DNA of 64,000 nt, taken from JAWKXU01 sp020446465. Its GTDB lineage: Bacteria; Pseudomonadota; Alphaproteobacteria; Sphingomonadales; Sphingomonadaceae. Position 1 is the first letter of the stretch. Each line of letters starts with the position of its first letter. Positions 42,602 to 51,489 of the stretch are shown here, one piece after another. A program made the translations under genes and the position numbers. A model generated the notes under the pieces. The model saw nothing but the letters and a program-made list of their open reading frames with translations. It was not told the DNA's origin and did not search any database. The stretch covers positions 310,001 to 374,000 of the forward strand of contig JAWKXU010000001.1 of assembly GCA_041396845.1 (NCBI GenBank). The letters are read 5' to 3'.

Positions 42602-43507
42602 TTAATAACTGCACCAATGGCTGAGATCGCGGCCAATTAGCTGAGAGAGCTTTTCAACATCGCTGCGGAAATGATCCTTGAGTTCCCGTACGAAATATGG
42701 GGGAAGCGGCGCGCGCTTCTCTACAACGGTATTGTGTTTGGCTACTAAATCCCGAACACCGATACGCTCGATCCCCAATGCCCGTTTGAAGAGATTTCGG
42801 ACTGCGATCAGCCAGGGTGGCTGGTTGATGAGAAATGTGCCTAGCCAGTGTAGCCTGTGACGGCGGCTTTCAAGCGATGGGGGGAAGGTGGTGCGACCAT
42901 CATCTGAAAGATCAAGAAATTCTAGCGCGTCGAGATAGGTCTGCCGCGTGTCACGCTTGAAATCGTCGAACAGGATAATCTTTATTTGCTCATCCGGGAA
43001 AACCTGTTTCAGCCTTTCTATCTGCGCAGCATATTCGGCAATGGCCGCGTATTGGAGAAAGTCCGCTTCTTTGCAGTATTTCGGAACGTCCTTGCCCCTT
43101 CTGCGGGCACCTTGCATCTTCCAGGCCGTGATGAAATCGGGCTCGGTTTCATAGCGTCGATGATGGAGTTCCTGATGCATGGAATAAACCTGTTCGACCG
43201 GATTGCGCAGCAGGACGATAATACGGGCGTCCGGATTATATCTCCGGATATTTTGCAGTGCTTCGCGTGAATATAGATACCATACCGATCCTTCGCCGAC
43301 GGCGCCATGGTGTGGGCCGGCCCCCTGGAACAGCGCAGCATAATCTTCGGGTGTGGAGACAAGTTGTTGTCCGGGAAAATCGGTCGAAAAGTAGCACGGT
43401 TCCTTCGGTTTGCAGATGAAAACGTCCTCGTGATCAGCGAGGTAATCAGCCATGGCCGTCGTACCGCTTTTCGGTGCACCTACGATGAAGAAGTTCGGCT
43501 TTCTCAT
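42602..43507 (-). CDS. Sulfotransferase
   Basis: 301 residues. The PAPS 5'-phosphosulfate loop is FIVGAPKSGTTAMADYL near the N-terminus, and the 3'-phosphate motif is RIIVLLRNPVEQVYSMHQE. The C-terminus has REFKDHF-like RELKDHFRSDVEKLSQLIGR. It transfers sulfate from PAPS to a hydroxyl, most likely on a surface polysaccharide or glycolipid. It is the last of four reverse-strand genes (DegT, GMC, SDR, sulfotransferase), 15 bases after the SDR stop. Confidence 0.92.
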   Translation of the reverse strand: MRKPNFFIVGAPKSGTTAMADYLADHEDVFICKPKEPCYFSTDFPGQQLVSTPEDYAALFQGAGPHHGAVGEGSVWYLYSREALQNIRRYNPDARIIVLLRNPVEQVYSMHQELHHRRYETEPDFITAWKMQGARRRGKDVPKYCKEADFLQYAAIAEYAAQIERLKQVFPDEQIKIILFDDFKRDTRQTYLDALEFLDLSDDGRTTFPPSLESRRHRLHWLGTFLINQPPWLIAVRNLFKRALGIERIGVRDLVAKHNTVVEKRAPLPPYFVRELKDHFRSDVEKLSQLIGRDLSHWCSY

Positions 43508-43522
43508 TCTGCTGAACCAGAC

Positions 43523-44413
43523 TTACAGGTAGCGTTTGTCGAGCCAGGCATCGGAGAAAATCCGGCGCAGTCTCGCGTGGTGCCGGGCATCCTTGCTGAC
43601 CAGATAGCGCGCCTTGGGGGTCGGAGCGGTAAGGGCGCGCAAAACAGTTTCGGCCACATCTCCCGGATCGGACTTAACGGTCGGACCATAGCTTCCGTTC
43701 TCATTTCTTGAAAAACGATTACCATAGACTTGCCTCGCCGCACTGGGCAAACGCTCTTCGAGGGATTGCCCTTTTTCAATCGAAGCCTGCCAGATATCTG
43801 TGTCGATATTCCCCGGCTGGATCAGGGAAACAGCAACACCTGTGGGTTTCAATTCCCGGCGCAAGGAATCGCTAAGGCCTTCGAGCGCGAATTTCGATGC
43901 AGCATAAGCGCCGAAAAAGGGAAATCCGACAAAGCCGCTGATAGAACTGATATTGACGATTCTGCCGCTCGCTGCGCGCAGGTGCGGCAGGAACGCCTGA
44001 ATCATCGCGATGTGACCAAAGAGATTGACTTCGAACTCTGATCGAATTTCGTCGAGCGGCAGGAACTCAAGCGGTCCCAGCGTGGCAACGCCAGCATTGT
44101 TTACTAGCCCATGGAGTTTTCGATCACCAAGTGTCTCAACCAGGGCATCGATATCGGCACTTTTTGTAATATCGAGGGTGACGGGGCAAAGATTCTTGAT
44201 ATTCAGAGCCGCAAGGCTCCTGGCTGCGTCACTATTTCGGACGCCCGCAAAAACATGAAATCCCGCCTCTGCGAGCCTGATGGCTGAATGGCGGCCAATG
44301 CCCCGCGATGCACCGGAGACGATGACATGCCTTGTCGGATTCTGTTCGGTCATGGAGTTGTCGTCGGGCGCAAGATCAAGCGGGTCCACTTTGGCGAGAT
44401 TGAGCTTTCTCAT
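43523..44413 (-). CDS. SDR family oxidoreductase
   Basis: 296 residues if the first ATG (44413) is used; a second at 44353 is equally possible. It has VSGASRGIGRHSAIRL, VNNAGVATLG, Ser in NISSISGFVG and catalytic YAASKFALEG. The 17-beta-HSD-like C-terminus (VAVSLIQPGNIDTDIW) is typical of classical SDRs with broad alcohol substrates. Placed between a GMC oxidoreductase and a sulfotransferase, it may modify a lipid or sugar precursor in this operon. Confidence 0.9.
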   Translation of the reverse strand: MRKLNLAKVDPLDLAPDDNSMTEQNPTRHVIVSGASRGIGRHSAIRLAEAGFHVFAGVRNSDAARSLAALNIKNLCPVTLDITKSADIDALVETLGDRKLHGLVNNAGVATLGPLEFLPLDEIRSEFEVNLFGHIAMIQAFLPHLRAASGRIVNISSISGFVGFPFFGAYAASKFALEGLSDSLRRELKPTGVAVSLIQPGNIDTDIWQASIEKGQSLEERLPSAARQVYGNRFSRNENGSYGPTVKSDPGDVAETVLRALTAPTPKARYLVSKDARHHARLRRIFSDAWLDKRYL

Positions 44414-44487
44414 CGGGTGATGTGAAAGGATTTCGATCAGTCAAGCATCGGAAAAATCTATCTGTGCCATGGCTTCCTGTCCAGTAA

Positions 44488-46266
44488 TCATCGCCGGGTC
44501 TTGAGGTGGTCGGCAAGACGAAGAGCAAAACCCATGACCATCAGTGTAGGGTTGGAATGACCACTGGTCGGGAACACCGAGGCTCCTGCGACGAAGAGAC
44601 CCTGAATCCCATGGACCATGCAATTGCTGTCCACGACGCCATGCCGCGGGTCGCGTGACATGCGCGTGGTTCCTGCCGAATGCGCCATGTCGATTGTCGC
44701 AATATTACCAATTTCACCTTTTTCAATCCAATCCTCCAATTGAGGGTCGGGCAATCCTGACTTTGCAAACTCACGGCGCAGGATGTGACCCAAGCGCGCC
44801 ATCGTTCGCGCTTCCTGACTGCCCACCCGCCAACGTGCAAGCGGCAGCGGAGTCCCGAAACGGTCCTTTACCGAAGACAGCATCACGCGATTTTCAGGAT
44901 CGGGAGCCTGCTCGCAGACTGCGATGGCCTTGAGGCCGGTAAGTTTGTGCGGAATTCCCTGAGTAAGAAACTCTTCGGCCACCATGTTTGGCAGGAAACG
45001 GACCATCTGATTGACGACAAAGCGTGAAAGGGGCTTCGGAAACTTCTCGCTTTGCAAGGCCCGCCGACCAAGTCCCTTGGCGACAAGTCCGGATGATTTG
45101 AGCGCTACAAGCACATCGGACGTATAGCTCTGACTGCGGCGCTTCAAGAGCCGCTTGATAGCGTTAAAGGGATCATCGGGCGCGCGCTCGCCCTGGAAAT
45201 ACACCGCGCAGTTGAGAAGTTTTTCCTCCTGTTGCACGCTTGGCGTGAGCGCAAGGCCGCGCATGTACATGCTGCTGCGATTGTCGTGCTTCAGGCCGAA
45301 AAAGCCGAACAGGTCTGCCGTAGCTGCAATTTCCGGACCGTTGAAGCTGGCCAGTGTGGCAGAGGGATGATCGAGCAGGTAGCGGCCAACATTGTCATGG
45401 CCGTTTCCCAGACCTGTCGTCTGGTGATCGTTGGAAACGAGAAGCAGGCGCGCATTCTCGATGGTGCTCGCGGCGAGAATGACAGTGCCGGCCCGGAGGG
45501 GGCTTGTCCTGCCGTTTCTGTCTGCAAAGAGGACGCCACTGATGCGTGTTCCGCATGGTTCGGTCAGCACTTTGAGCGCAGTTGCCCCTGTAAGGATGCG
45601 TGCGTTTGCAGGAGGGCGATGCAGAAATTCGCGACCCAGATGCATGACTTCCATCGGGCTGATCGTCGATCGCGCGAACTGCCAGAAGAAGGAGCGCAAG
45701 ACCTCCGGATCGGGGCGGGGGCGGGGCGGGGTGCGTCCCATCATGGACCATAAATTGTCGTCATAACAATTGACTGACAGGTTGAGGAGCTTGGCGGCCC
45801 GATCCAGATATGGCGCAAGTTCGACATTGCCCACTGGCCAGCCGCTGTGAGGCATCCAGTCGCGGACGGCAAAATCCATCTCATCGAAAGTTGCAGACTT
45901 GCCTGCCCAAGCGGAAGTGGAGCCGCCGAGGCCGCGGCATCGGACGCCGTAGTTTTGGTTTTCGTGTGACCAGAAACGGGTTTGTGGTCCGTGAAAAGCC
46001 TTGCGCTGCGCTATCTGTTCGTGGCTCCAGTTTTCGGGCGAGCTGAGAACGCGGCTGAGCGCTTCCGTATCACTCGCCTCATCAAGGCCCCCGCTTTCAG
46101 CGATCAGCACGTCGAGCCCGGTGTTTTCAAGTCCCCATGCCAAGGTGAGTCCGGCCGCACCGCCGCCAATGATTAGAATATCACAAGGAATATCCTCGCC
46201 CTCGGCAAAGTCGCACAACTCACGGATACGGGCGGTTTTGCTGCGGGAAACTGATCCGGTCCACAT
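44488..46266 (-). CDS. GMC family oxidoreductase
   Basis: 592 residues from ATG 46266, which lies 18 bases after the DegT gene stop. The N-terminal dinucleotide motif is CDILIIGGGAAGLTLAWGLE, with GLGGSTSAWAGKSA as the second GMC segment. The C-terminus has the catalytic HxxGTxRM block (DMAHSAGTTRMSRDP) and ASVFPTSGHSNPTLMVMGFA. GMC enzymes oxidise alcohols with FAD. In sphingomonad surface polysaccharide loci such enzymes occur beside DegT aminotransferases. An open frame upstream to 46401 overlaps the DegT gene and is unlikely. Confidence 0.9.
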   Translation of the reverse strand: MWTGSVSRSKTARIRELCDFAEGEDIPCDILIIGGGAAGLTLAWGLENTGLDVLIAESGGLDEASDTEALSRVLSSPENWSHEQIAQRKAFHGPQTRFWSHENQNYGVRCRGLGGSTSAWAGKSATFDEMDFAVRDWMPHSGWPVGNVELAPYLDRAAKLLNLSVNCYDDNLWSMMGRTPPRPRPDPEVLRSFFWQFARSTISPMEVMHLGREFLHRPPANARILTGATALKVLTEPCGTRISGVLFADRNGRTSPLRAGTVILAASTIENARLLLVSNDHQTTGLGNGHDNVGRYLLDHPSATLASFNGPEIAATADLFGFFGLKHDNRSSMYMRGLALTPSVQQEEKLLNCAVYFQGERAPDDPFNAIKRLLKRRSQSYTSDVLVALKSSGLVAKGLGRRALQSEKFPKPLSRFVVNQMVRFLPNMVAEEFLTQGIPHKLTGLKAIAVCEQAPDPENRVMLSSVKDRFGTPLPLARWRVGSQEARTMARLGHILRREFAKSGLPDPQLEDWIEKGEIGNIATIDMAHSAGTTRMSRDPRHGVVDSNCMVHGIQGLFVAGASVFPTSGHSNPTLMVMGFALRLADHLKTRR

Positions 46267-46283
46267 TGGCTCAGACTCGTACT

Positions 46284-47462
46284 CTAATGCGCGACTTGCG
46301 CCGACTGGTTGCAGAGCGCATCCATGGCGTGCCGACGCAGCGATTTTGCCCACCGTCGCAGGACGAAGGCCGGTATGTCGGGCTTGAGCGAGATCACGCA
46401 TGTCCGGCTCAGAATATCCAGAGTTTTCTGATAGTCGGCCGGCTCATACGAAATGTCCCGATGGGCCCACTGGTGGGGGTTCATCCGTTCATCGAAGGAA
46501 CGTTTGCAAAGAACAGCCTCCCAATTTGTGAAAACGTGCCGATCAGTCTCGATCAAGCGCTGCACCCCTCGTGTCCGACCGAAAGATTCAGCCGCACGTG
46601 CTTCTTTGAAGATAACTGCCAGCCCGGCGGCATTTTCCGGATCGTTATGAGGCGAGACCTGGCAATCGGTGAGGCCGGCAAACGCTTGGGCGAGTATCGA
46701 CCTGCGCAGTTTCAGGCGCGCCATCATGGCATCTAATCGTGAGATCTGGGCGTGTAGTACCGCGCCGGTGATCTCCGAGACACGGAAATTCATGGCCGCG
46801 AAAAGCGGTTCGTTTGAGCGGGAGTGACCGCGAATAAAACTGCCAGGATCATGATACATTCGGGCGCGTACGAACAGCCGTTCATCGTTACACAAAACTG
46901 CGCCGCCTTCGCCGCTTGTCATGTTTTTGAAATGATTGAAGCTGAGCGCACCCAGATCGCCGATCGTGCCGGTTGTGCGGCCCTTGTAGGTGCCGCCTAC
47001 ACATTGGCAGGCGTCCTCAATAACCTTCAGCCCGTGGCGATGGGCGATCTCCATGATCGCGTCCATGTCGACCACAAGGTTGAGCATGTGAACCGGGATG
47101 ATGGCCCTGGTGTTTGGGGTGATGGCGCTTTCGATCTCGGCAGGGTCAATCGTAAGGCTCTCGTTAATATTCACCAGTACCGGAACAGCGCCAACGGCGA
47201 GCGGGGCGAGTGCTGTGGCAATCCAGGTATAAGCGGGTACGAGAACCTCGTCACCGGGGCCAATCCCGGCGGCGGCAAGTGCAGTGATCAGCGCATTGGT
47301 GCCGCTGTTCACTGTGAGTACGTGATCGACCCCGAATTTTCGGGACATCTCACTTTCGAAACGGGCAGTATAGCCGCGATCGCCTTGGGCATATCTCAGC
47401 AGCTTTCCGCTTGCCAAGACCCGGTTGACTGCAAGCATTTCTTTCAAGGCGATTCTTGGCAT
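46284..47462 (-). CDS. DegT/DnrJ/EryC1/StrS family aminotransferase
   Basis: 392 residues. PLP-dependent sugar aminotransferase signatures are seen: VLTVNSGTNALITALAAAGI, GDEVLVPAYTWIATALAPL, VIEDACQCVGGTYKGR and the Schiff-base lysine region FNHFKNMTSGEGGAVL. It forms amino sugars from nucleotide-linked keto sugars, supplying units for a surface polymer. It is the first gene of the reverse operon with GMC, SDR and sulfotransferase genes. The spacer 47463-47632 has no gene. Confidence 0.93.
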   Translation of the reverse strand: MPRIALKEMLAVNRVLASGKLLRYAQGDRGYTARFESEMSRKFGVDHVLTVNSGTNALITALAAAGIGPGDEVLVPAYTWIATALAPLAVGAVPVLVNINESLTIDPAEIESAITPNTRAIIPVHMLNLVVDMDAIMEIAHRHGLKVIEDACQCVGGTYKGRTTGTIGDLGALSFNHFKNMTSGEGGAVLCNDERLFVRARMYHDPGSFIRGHSRSNEPLFAAMNFRVSEITGAVLHAQISRLDAMMARLKLRRSILAQAFAGLTDCQVSPHNDPENAAGLAVIFKEARAAESFGRTRGVQRLIETDRHVFTNWEAVLCKRSFDERMNPHQWAHRDISYEPADYQKTLDILSRTCVISLKPDIPAFVLRRWAKSLRRHAMDALCNQSAQVAH

Positions 47463-47632
47463 CTGAATCCGATCAAAAGAAAATGTCTATTCATTAGAAG
47501 GTCTAAAAATAAGAACGCCGTGCAGTCCGAAGGGCTATGTGACTGATCGGCACCTTCGCGATTGTCGTATCGAATTTATAATCGAACCCGACGAAATTTC
47601 TGAAGATACACGACGGTTATGGCGGTCAGCGA

Positions 47633-48544
47633 TCATTGGCTGACCTTATCACCACGTTTGAACGCGGTTGCGTAGCGTCTCGTCCGGTTCTTGCGGAAGA
47701 ACAGGTAGGGTTCCGTTCCCCAATAGGCACGCCACCAATGCGGCGGCGTGTGGACGCGGGTTTCTTCGTAGATTTGTCGCAAATCTTCTGTGAAGGGGCT
47801 TAGCCCGTGTTTCGTGGTGAGCTCGACGCGCAGGTCGAGTTGCATGCCTTCAACGAGCAGGGCACCGTGTGGCGCCATGAGACTCACGAGATTGTCAAAG
47901 GCGCGGGCTGTGTCTTGCGCGGTGAGGTGGAAGAGCACGTTCTGGGCCAGGACGAGCGGCGATTGACTGAACCTTGCTCGCAGGGTTTCCCCATCGAGCA
48001 AATTTGCCTGGGAAAAGCTGACGTATTCGCGAAGTTCCGGTCTTACGACATAACCATCACCCTGAACGATGAACGTGTTTTCGAGGAATTCTTCGGTCAT
48101 GTAGATGCTATGAAGAACCTCGTCGCGAGAATATTGCGCGGCTTGCGCGCGTTCGATCATCGATTGGTGAAGGTCGGATGCGTGAATATGGAAGTCGAGA
48201 TCAGGGTGCGCTTGACGCAGGGCCGATGCGATTGTGTAAGTTTCTGCACCGTTGGAACATGCGAATAACAAGATGTTCAGTCGGCCTTCGGGCCGGATGA
48301 AATCAAGAATCGGGCCAGTGAGCAATCCCAGTTGAGCGGGCGCGCGCAGAAAGCAGGTATATGTGTGGTCATTGACCCGTTGGGCCTTCTTCAAGAGCCG
48401 ACGATGACGCAGGAGCCCGTAAGGCAGCAGAAGCGTGTCGTACAAAATCTTCGTGCAAAACCGATAGGCAGGGCTGATTGCCTTGCCTGATTCGGAGCGA
48501 AGCGGCTTTGCAGAATATTCCAGATAATCGGGCGAAGCAGACAT
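47633..48544 (-). CDS. CheR-like SAM methyltransferase
   Basis: 303 residues. The SAM-binding motif is LNILLFACSNGAETYTIASA, and the order FHIHASDLHQSMIERAQ, SRDEVLHSIYMTEEFLENTF, VLAQNVLFHLTAQDTARAF follows the CheR-type fold. It lacks an obvious chemoreceptor-binding domain and chemotaxis neighbours, so it is more likely a small-molecule or polysaccharide methyltransferase. It is divergent from the ATP-grasp gene at 48773, with about 230 bases of promoter region between them. Confidence 0.82.
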   Translation of the reverse strand: MSASPDYLEYSAKPLRSESGKAISPAYRFCTKILYDTLLLPYGLLRHRRLLKKAQRVNDHTYTCFLRAPAQLGLLTGPILDFIRPEGRLNILLFACSNGAETYTIASALRQAHPDLDFHIHASDLHQSMIERAQAAQYSRDEVLHSIYMTEEFLENTFIVQGDGYVVRPELREYVSFSQANLLDGETLRARFSQSPLVLAQNVLFHLTAQDTARAFDNLVSLMAPHGALLVEGMQLDLRVELTTKHGLSPFTEDLRQIYEETRVHTPPHWWRAYWGTEPYLFFRKNRTRRYATAFKRGDKVSQ

Positions 48545-48772
48545 AAACCAAACACTACAATCTCAACTATTTTGCTGTGATAGCTGGATTCTTTATTTTT
48601 GTCTTTTGACATGTTCGCAATTGAGATTGCAGTCCCAGTTTGGGACATCGTCCGTCGGGATTACTGGAGTATTTTGTTGGATGCCGCCTAGAGCCGCAGC
48701 CCAACTTCCCGCATCAATCAATGAGATTGGCGGGCCTTCGTTGCAATTTACCAAGAGGCAGAGCCACTTAAA

Positions 48773-49939
48773 ATGCAGAAAACAGTTCTTCTTCTTGGAA
48801 ACTATCGACCGACAGTTGCGGTGTCGCGGAGAATGGCCTTGCTTGGCTATCGCGTGATCGTGACACGCGACAATGGTGGATTGGCGGCGGTTTCGCGCTC
48901 CGTTTCCGAGGTGTGGGACGCCCCGATGACTGCGAAAGAGCCGGACTTCTTTGACTGTCTTGCCAGCTATTTGGCGGAGCGCACTGATATTGGGTTCGTC
49001 GTGCCGGTGGAAGAGTCATATGTTCTTGGCCTTGCCAAAAACCGCGATAAACTTCCGGCGGACCGGATATATGGAACGCCAGCCGACGAAGTCGTTACGA
49101 CCTGTCTGGACAAGGTGGCGATGCTCAAGGTGGCAGAGCGGGCAGGCGTGCCTTCTGCAGCAGCGGAGGTTGTCGAGACACTGGATCAGCTTTTCGATGC
49201 CGCGAAAAGGATCGGGTTCCCCCTCATCGTTCGCCCACTTTCTTCATTGCAGCCCATTGCCGGACGAAAGGCCTTCATTACTCATGAGGAAAGCGTATTG
49301 CGTGAGGCGCTGACGAAGTGGCCTGACGGACATAGTCAGTTGATCGTTCAACGATTCATTCGTGGTCCGCGATTCAATGTGGACTTTGCAGCGCAAAAGG
49401 GGGAGATCATCCGGGCAGTCGCAACGCGTATTTATAGGACTGACGCGTTCGATGGAACCGGGATCGATGTCTGTGGGAAGACCACGCCTATGCCAGACGA
49501 TCTGCGTGATTTTACTGCGAGGATGACGGCTGACCTTCATTATACCGGCGTGGGGCTGATTCAATTCATGGTGGATCGCACGCGCAATGAAATAAGTTTT
49601 CTTGAACTTAATCCAAGGTTTAATGGCAATACCGCAGTGCCGGACCGAGCGGGGCTAGAGCTTTGCCGCCTAGCCATCGACCTGGCAGAGTATCCGGATC
49701 GGAAGGAAGCGCATTTCGAACCTGCAGGAGGTCTGCGGCATGCGTGGTTCTATGGCGATGTCCAGGGAATCCGGAAGTCGGTTGGACACGGCATGATGCG
49801 CCCCGGACAGATACCGGGCGCGTTATGGCGTGCAATCCGCGATGCGATCACGGCGGATTTTCATGTTGTTTGGAGTTGGCGGGATCCGCTCCCCGGAGTT
49901 TCGCAGTTCACGAACACCTTGCGTAACGCTTTTCGGTGA
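48773..49939 (+). CDS. ATP-grasp carboxylate-amine ligase-like protein
   Basis: 388 residues from ATG 48773 (AGAGG upstream). The N-terminal preATP-grasp part is KTVLLLGNYRPTVAVSRRMA; ATP-grasp portions include GFPLIVRPLSSLQPIAGRKA and the metal-binding FLELNPRFNGNTAVPD. It should join a carboxylate to an amine using ATP, as in amino-acid decoration of polysaccharides. Its stop overlaps the next start by four bases (GTGA), so the pair is translationally coupled. Confidence 0.85.
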   Translation: MQKTVLLLGNYRPTVAVSRRMALLGYRVIVTRDNGGLAAVSRSVSEVWDAPMTAKEPDFFDCLASYLAERTDIGFVVPVEESYVLGLAKNRDKLPADRIYGTPADEVVTTCLDKVAMLKVAERAGVPSAAAEVVETLDQLFDAAKRIGFPLIVRPLSSLQPIAGRKAFITHEESVLREALTKWPDGHSQLIVQRFIRGPRFNVDFAAQKGEIIRAVATRIYRTDAFDGTGIDVCGKTTPMPDDLRDFTARMTADLHYTGVGLIQFMVDRTRNEISFLELNPRFNGNTAVPDRAGLELCRLAIDLAEYPDRKEAHFEPAGGLRHAWFYGDVQGIRKSVGHGMMRPGQIPGALWRAIRDAITADFHVVWSWRDPLPGVSQFTNTLRNAFR

Positions 49940-51489
49940 ACCAAGTGGGTCGTCCAGATCGCAACCGTACTCAACCTGCCCCAATTACCGTTTCGATTAT
50001 CGTCGCGGAAAATCAGCTTAACTTGCGGTCGTTCAGACATTTGGTCGACGGGCTGGGAGGCGTGTTGGCCAAGGGTGAGGTCTATGTCGATCCTGTTTCA
50101 ACAAGGCACCATGCTTCGAGACCGTTATCTGGATTGATCGAATTAGAACGTGCGGTTCTGCGGAAAGGTCGGGTGAGGGGGAAAACGGCAATCGGCCGCG
50201 ACCTTCCCTCACGGGCCGAGGAAATCGCGCCCTGCGACGTGATCGTGGATTTTCGGCCCGGGCCAGCTCAGGCTGGTATAGCCAAGCGGGCGCGGTTCGG
50301 GCTCTGGACGTTTTCGTGCAATGATACAGGCCGAATTTTCCAGGCAGTGTCTCAAGGCGCGAGCGCCGTTGAATGCCAGCTATACAGGCAGACTGCGGAT
50401 GACGATGTGCGCCAGGTCATCGCCGGGATAACTGTGCAGAGCAAACACGCGCTTGCCTCGACGTTGATCTTTGCCTGCGAAAAATCGGTTCAGCTTGCCA
50501 TTCGTGAGCTTAAGCGGTTGGCGATGCGGCTGGAACTGCCGATTGGTGCACCCGCGCCGGAAAGTCCGCGGATGCCGGATCCAGTCGATTTCGTCCGTTA
50601 CTGTTTGCGAATGCTCCGCCTTGGTTCAACGCGGTTGCTTGGACGTGTCTGGCCCCCGGCGAAAAGTAGCGCACCGTTTGTGCTGCGGACAGGAAAGGGA
50701 GACCTGCCCGATATCGACCCACGCAGCGGCATTGATCTTCCGCGTTTCGGCAATGCATTTTGCGCCGACCCGTTTCTCTTCGCAAAAGACGGCGAAGTTT
50801 ATTGCTTCTACGAAGAGTTCCCCAATGGCACGCGCCTGGGAAAGATCGCTGTGGCCTTGCTAACCGATGATGGAGCAACGCGGCTCGGTGATGCACTGAC
50901 GGCCACGCATCACCTCTCCTATCCATTCGTATTTGAACATGGAGGAGAGATATTCATGATGCCGGAAACTGTGCAAGCAGAGAGGATCGAAATCTGGCGC
51001 TGCAAGAATTTTCCGCTGGATTGGGAGCTTCACTCTACGGCTTTCGAAGGTGAGCGTCTGGCGGATTCGGTCTTGTTCAAACAGGGCGATGCATGGTGGC
51101 TATTTGCCAACGTCTGTCACGATTCCTTTGGCGATTTCAGTAGTGAGCTCAACCTGTACAAGGTTGATGGCCCTGACCTGAACGAGATCGTTCCGCACCC
51201 TTTGAATCCGGTTGTTGTCGGTTCGGATGTTGCGCGGGGCGGTGGACGGGTGTTCGAAAGCAACGGTCGCATCTATCGTTCTTCGCAGGACAACAGCGGC
51301 AACATATATGGGTTCGGCCTGAACCTCATGGAGATTACGGAGCTATCGGAAACAAATTACGAAGAGCGTCGTGCTGTCCATTTCACTCCGGATCGCATTC
51401 TGGGAATTGTCGGGTGCCATCACGCTGATGCTGTAGCAGGGCGGTTTATCGTGGACGTCAGATTGCAGGCGCCGCCAGACGGCGGCTAG
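49936..51489 (+). CDS. GINT1-like glycosyl/formyl transferase-type protein
   Basis: 517 residues from GTG 49936. The N-terminal half is formyltransferase-like (ITVSIIVAENQLNLRSFRHL, CDVIVDFRPGPAQAGIAKRA). The C-terminal half (residues about 265-510) is a GH43-like five-blade propeller seen in glucosamine inositolphosphorylceramide transferases: GNAFCADPFLFAKDGEVYCF YEEFPNG, HHLSYPFVFEHGGEIFMMPE, DSVLFKQGDAWWLFANVCHD. It probably builds a glycan or glycolipid, coupled to the ATP-grasp enzyme. Reaction unproven. Its stop shares bases with the convergent gene and a palindromic repeat. Confidence 0.78.
   Translation: MNQVGRPDRNRTQPAPITVSIIVAENQLNLRSFRHLVDGLGGVLAKGEVYVDPVSTRHHASRPLSGLIELERAVLRKGRVRGKTAIGRDLPSRAEEIAPCDVIVDFRPGPAQAGIAKRARFGLWTFSCNDTGRIFQAVSQGASAVECQLYRQTADDDVRQVIAGITVQSKHALASTLIFACEKSVQLAIRELKRLAMRLELPIGAPAPESPRMPDPVDFVRYCLRMLRLGSTRLLGRVWPPAKSSAPFVLRTGKGDLPDIDPRSGIDLPRFGNAFCADPFLFAKDGEVYCFYEEFPNGTRLGKIAVALLTDDGATRLGDALTATHHLSYPFVFEHGGEIFMMPETVQAERIEIWRCKNFPLDWELHSTAFEGERLADSVLFKQGDAWWLFANVCHDSFGDFSSELNLYKVDGPDLNEIVPHPLNPVVVGSDVARGGGRVFESNGRIYRSSQDNSGNIYGFGLNLMEITELSETNYEERRAVHFTPDRILGIVGCHHADAVAGRFIVDVRLQAPPDGG

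Noticed and set aside
46824..47546. 240-codon forward frame
   Set aside because: Antisense to the DegT aminotransferase, which has its PLP lysine and full length.
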